Assembly: GCA_005772955.1 (NCBI GenBank)
Contig: SXID01000262.1
Span: 1 to 36,076 of the forward strand
Source of the DNA: Planctomycetia bacterium
Lineage (GTDB): Bacteria > Planctomycetota > Planctomycetia > Gemmatales > Gemmataceae
Length of the DNA: 36,076 nt
Reading direction: 5' to 3'
The notes beneath the pieces were generated by a model. The model was not told where the DNA came from. It was given only the letters and a program-made list of their open reading frames with translations, and searched no databases. Below, piece by piece: positions 33,301-36,076 of the stretch. The translations under genes were made by a program, and so were the position numbers. How positions within the stretch are numbered: the first letter of the stretch is position 1; every line of letters begins with the position of its first letter.

Positions 33301-36018
33301 TCAATCCACGAACGCGAACTCGTTGGTCATCATCAGCGCGTGGGCGAGGTCGGCCCAGCGGTCGGCGCCCTTCGCCACGAACGCCAGCGCCAACTTCTTC
33401 TCGTCAGTGGTCGGCTTGCGGCCGTAGACGGTCAGGTAGATCAAGTCGAGCCGGTCTCCCGCGTCCGTGAGTTTCTGCACCGCGGGCAGCGCCACCAGTT
33501 GCTTCGCACTGGCACGCGCGAATGGGCCGTTCATCAGGAACAGCGCCTGCGGGGCTACGGTCGTGTTCGTGCGCTCCGGGGTGAGGCCCGCCGGGTTCGG
33601 CACGTCGAACGTGGTGAGCAGCGATGGGAACTCCAGGCGATCGACGTAGCCATACACCGCGCGGCGATTGTTTGCGCCGAAGAGACGCACCGAGGGGCCA
33701 CCTAGTTTCGGGTCGAGTTGACCACTCACGGCGAGCACCGCGTCGTGTAGCGGCTCGAACTCCAACCGACGCCGGTTCTGCTTCCACAGCAACCGGTTCT
33801 CAGAATCGATCGCGATTGCGTCGGCGCGATCGAGGCTCGATTGGGTGTAGGTGGCTGAGGTCATGATGAGCTTGTGGAGTTGCTTCACCTTCCAGCCCTT
33901 CTCGACAAACTCCGACGCGAGCCAGTCGAGCAACTCCGGGTGTGTCGGCGCGTCGCCGCGAAGGCCGAAGTCGCCCGGTGTGCCGACGAGTGCTTTGCCG
34001 AAGTGGTGCATCCACACGCGATTCACGAACACGCGAGCCGTCAGCGGGTTGTCCTTCGACACGATCCCGCGGGCGAGGTCGAGCCGGCCGCTACCGGGGC
34101 TCGCGAAGGGCTTGCGCGCGGGGTTCGCGATCTTCGGCATCTGTCGCGGCACCGGTTCGCCCGGCCGGCCGGGGTGACCGCGATCGAACACGCGAGGGTC
34201 GTAGGGTCGCGGTGCGTCGTGAACGACCATCGCTCGCGGTGGACCCTTCGCGAGCCAGGTTTCGAGTGCGCGCAGATGCTTCTGATACTCGCCCTGCGTC
34301 GCGCGATCCGGGAACAGCGAGAGGAAGCCCCAGTCGAGCGTGAGCGGCGCGTCGGCCGGTGCATCGGGGCCATAGAGCACCTTGCGAAGTCCCTCGGCGT
34401 CGGGGTCTTTCAGCGACGCGTGCGGCTTCGCCTCTTCTGCCTTCCATCGCTTATCAACGTCGTTGAGGAGCGCGCCATACGTAGCTGCGACTTCCTTCAT
34501 CGACTTGGGTGATGTGACGAATGCGTTCGCCACGAGTTTGTTCGCGCCGGCGACAGCCTTCAGCAGCGCAGGCGCTTTCTCGGCGAACTCCGCGTCGCTC
34601 AACTCCGCGACCGCGTGCCAGTGGAGGAATGCAGGGTGACTACGCTTTTTCGTGTCAGTGAGAAACTGCCGCCAGCGCGTAATCATGCTGGGGTTCAGGT
34701 CGCCGGGGTCCGCGAGCAGCATGAAGTCGTCCGCGGGCGGCTGATTGCGGGCCGCGTGTGCCGCAAGCAGATACTCCCCGGCACGAGCGCGAGCGCCGTT
34801 CACGAGGCCCGTGTGCTTCGCGGTCACGAAGTCCACGAGTTGCTTTTCGAGGAGGTGGAGTGCGACGCGGTAGACCACCGAGTCCAGCCCCGCTGACGCC
34901 GCGCCGACGAGTGGTGGCACGGTCGGTTCAACCGAACTGCGGAGGACGCCATAAAGCGAGTAGTAATCGGCTGCGGGGATCGGGTCGAACTTGTGATCGT
35001 GGCACCTCGCGCACGTCACCGTGAGACCCATCAAGCCGCGAGTCACCACGTCCATGCGGTCGTCGATGATGTCGTGCGTGTTGTTCATGTAGTGCCCGCC
35101 GACAGTCAGGAAGCCAAGCGCGGCTTGCGCTTCCGCGTCGTTGCGGGCGAGCAAATCGGCCGCGAGTTGTTCCATCACGAAGCGATCGAACGGCTTGTCC
35201 TCGTTGAACGCGCGGATCACGTAATCGCGATACGTCCAGGCCCACGGGTACTCTTTCCCCTCGAAGAACACATACCCCTTGTTATCCGCGTAGCGCGCGA
35301 CATCGAGCCAGTGGCGGCCCCACCGCTCGCCGTATCGCGGGGACGCGAGCAACTGGTCGATCAGTTTTTCGTAGGCGTCGGGCGATTCGTCTCTCACGAA
35401 CGCTTCCACCTCTCGCGGTGTCGGCGGAAGCCCGTGCAGATCGAAGGTAGCGCGCCGAACGAGTGTGCGTTTGTCCGCGCGTGGAGACAATGACAGTTTC
35501 CTCTCACTCAGCTTGGCAAGAACGAAAGCGTCGATGGGGTGACCGCTCCCCTTCGGCTCGCGGCTAACGGGGAGTGGTGGGCGTTTGACTGGGAGAAACG
35601 ACCAGTGTTTCGCCGCTGCTTGGGCGATAGCGTTCGGCGAAGCGAGAACCAGCCTGTCCGGCCACGGTGCGCCGAGTTCCACCCACTTTGTGAGTGCCGC
35701 GATTTCGCGGTCGGAGAGCCTCCCCGACGGCGGCATCTTCAGGTCTTTGTCGGTGTGCGATATCGCCTTCAGCAGAAGCCCATCCTTCGGCTTGCCGACC
35801 ACGACGGCCGCTCCGCTCTGGCCACCCTTGAAGAGCGAGTCGCGAGTGTCGAGTCGCAAGCCGCTCTTCGGCTTCTCCGGCCCGTGGCACGATAGACACT
35901 TCTCGACGAGTACCGGCCGCACGCTCTTTTCAAAGAACTCCAACGCGGACGGGTCCGCAGCGCGCACCGTCGCGCTACAGCAGATCGCGGTAAGAGAGAG
36001 GAGCGCTGCGCGGATCAT
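33301..36018 (-). CDS. Planctomycete cytochrome (PSCyt1) DUF1549/DUF1553 protein
   Basis: This 905-residue exported protein has, in order, a signal peptide (MIRAALLSLTAICCSATVRA), a PSCyt1 haem domain (CLSCH at 41-45, GLRLDTRDSLFKGG, MPP at 95-97), DUF1549 (about 160-345: HPIDAFVLAKL, RRATFDLHGLPPTP, YGERWGRHWLDVARYAD) with a second CARCH motif at 336-340, and DUF1553 (about 630-890: NPLTARVFVNRVWMHHFGKALVGTPGDFG). It is a predicted envelope redox protein that works with the DUF1501 protein. The start at ATG 36018 has AGGA six bases upstream; an in-frame TTG at 36033 is less likely. Residues 151-159 (VSREPKGSG), in the linker before DUF1549, are encoded by a copy of the dispersed AGCCGC repeat. 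Confidence 0.94.
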   Translation of the reverse strand: MIRAALLSLTAICCSATVRAADPSALEFFEKSVRPVLVEKCLSCHGPEKPKSGLRLDTRDSLFKGGQSGAAVVVGKPKDGLLLKAISHTDKDLKMPPSGRLSDREIAALTKWVELGAPWPDRLVLASPNAIAQAAAKHWSFLPVKRPPLPVSREPKGSGHPIDAFVLAKLSERKLSLSPRADKRTLVRRATFDLHGLPPTPREVEAFVRDESPDAYEKLIDQLLASPRYGERWGRHWLDVARYADNKGYVFFEGKEYPWAWTYRDYVIRAFNEDKPFDRFVMEQLAADLLARNDAEAQAALGFLTVGGHYMNNTHDIIDDRMDVVTRGLMGLTVTCARCHDHKFDPIPAADYYSLYGVLRSSVEPTVPPLVGAASAGLDSVVYRVALHLLEKQLVDFVTAKHTGLVNGARARAGEYLLAAHAARNQPPADDFMLLADPGDLNPSMITRWRQFLTDTKKRSHPAFLHWHAVAELSDAEFAEKAPALLKAVAGANKLVANAFVTSPKSMKEVAATYGALLNDVDKRWKAEEAKPHASLKDPDAEGLRKVLYGPDAPADAPLTLDWGFLSLFPDRATQGEYQKHLRALETWLAKGPPRAMVVHDAPRPYDPRVFDRGHPGRPGEPVPRQMPKIANPARKPFASPGSGRLDLARGIVSKDNPLTARVFVNRVWMHHFGKALVGTPGDFGLRGDAPTHPELLDWLASEFVEKGWKVKQLHKLIMTSATYTQSSLDRADAIAIDSENRLLWKQNRRRLEFEPLHDAVLAVSGQLDPKLGGPSVRLFGANNRRAVYGYVDRLEFPSLLTTFDVPNPAGLTPERTNTTVAPQALFLMNGPFARASAKQLVALPAVQKLTDAGDRLDLIYLTVYGRKPTTDEKKLALAFVAKGADRWADLAHALMMTNEFAFVD
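35544..35568. repeat. AGCCGC-family repeat copy inside the DUF1549 gene
   Basis: On the minus strand this reads GTTAGCCGCGAGCCG then AAGGGGAGCG. It matches the arm at 26036 at 21 of 25 positions and shares the AAGGGGAGCG end with 15941-15966. It encodes VSREPKGSG between the haem domain and DUF1549, where family members usually have a different, variable linker. Only one arm is present. Confidence 0.65.
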
Positions 36019-36029
36019 GCGATTCCTGT

Positions 36030-36076
36030 TCAAGGCTGGCGGGAACTCTTCTTGATCGTGATCGCGGGCTTGAGCG
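36030..36076 (-). CDS. Possible C-terminal end of an upstream gene (partial)
   Basis: On the minus strand one frame reads LKPAITIKKSSRQP and stops at 36030-36032, 12 bases before ATG 36018. The AGGA of the DUF1549 gene lies directly after this stop, as expected for adjacent genes in an operon. Only 14 codons are visible, so no function can be given and the call could be chance. Confidence 0.3.
   Translation of the reverse strand, partial: LKPAITIKKSSRQP

Noticed and set aside
1-36076. CRISPR arrays, tRNA or rRNA genes, transposases, prophage genes
   Set aside because: No regularly spaced direct repeats, cloverleaf-like segments, transposase or phage domains were recognised on reading both strands.

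Overview
The window looks like chromosomal DNA of a planctomycete, most likely Gemmataceae (Gemmata or a close relative). Four things point there: a TIGR02996 'repeat-companion' domain, a type known mainly from Gemmata; a DUF1559 prepilin-like protein followed by a small lipoprotein; a paired DUF1549/DUF1553 cytochrome and DUF1501 protein; and a very large Ser/Thr kinase fused to WD40 repeats. The DNA is GC-rich throughout, gene density is ordinary, and I see no transposase, phage gene, CRISPR array, tRNA or rRNA.

Layout. 0.3-2.6 kb: RecQ helicase. 2.8-4.2 kb: DUF1559 protein and lipoprotein. 4.27-4.49 kb: a large composite palindrome. 4.6-8.1 kb: exported Gfo/Idh/MocA oxidoreductase, TIGR02996 protein with an L7/L12-like domain, sialidase-like beta-propeller, DUF4112 membrane protein. 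8.2-10.25 kb: APC-type transporter, convergent with a kinase-WD40 protein (10.36-13.6 kb, minus). 13.8-16.1 kb: MDR oxidoreductase convergent with a sulfatase-like protein whose active site looks degenerate. 16.25-21.6 kb (plus): duplicated ABC-2 permease, exported C45-type hydrolase, choline-monooxygenase-like Rieske oxygenase, RarD-type exporter. The last overlaps a convergent M24 peptidase by 47 bp. 22.9-27.55 kb (plus): PA14 protein with five CxxCH haem motifs, then a concentrative nucleoside transporter. 27.56-36.0 kb: a long minus-strand cluster.

The minus-strand cluster is the most coherent candidate system. It runs DUF1549/DUF1553 cytochrome, DUF1501 protein, AstE/DoeB-type deacylase, enolase-superfamily enzyme, creatininase-family amidohydrolase, second enolase-superfamily enzyme. 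The first four are 17 bp apart or overlap by 4 nt. The last two follow gaps that each hold a long perfect inverted repeat. Three kinds of hydrolase or dehydratase chemistry sit behind an exported planctomycete cytochrome pair, which suggests a catabolic route for an acylated or amide-bearing acid. The substrate cannot be read from sequence.

The second theme is repeats. Nearly every wide gap between genes holds a self-complementary element. One family (core AGCCGC-A-CC followed by a G-rich tract and GAGC) appears as paired palindromes at 5.84 and 26.04 kb and as single half-copies inside two open reading frames: the sulfatase-like gene (15.94 kb) and the DUF1549 gene (35.55 kb). In the genes it encodes low-conservation linker residues. 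This looks like a dispersed element that can enter coding sequence without breaking the frame. No gene that could mobilise it is in the window.
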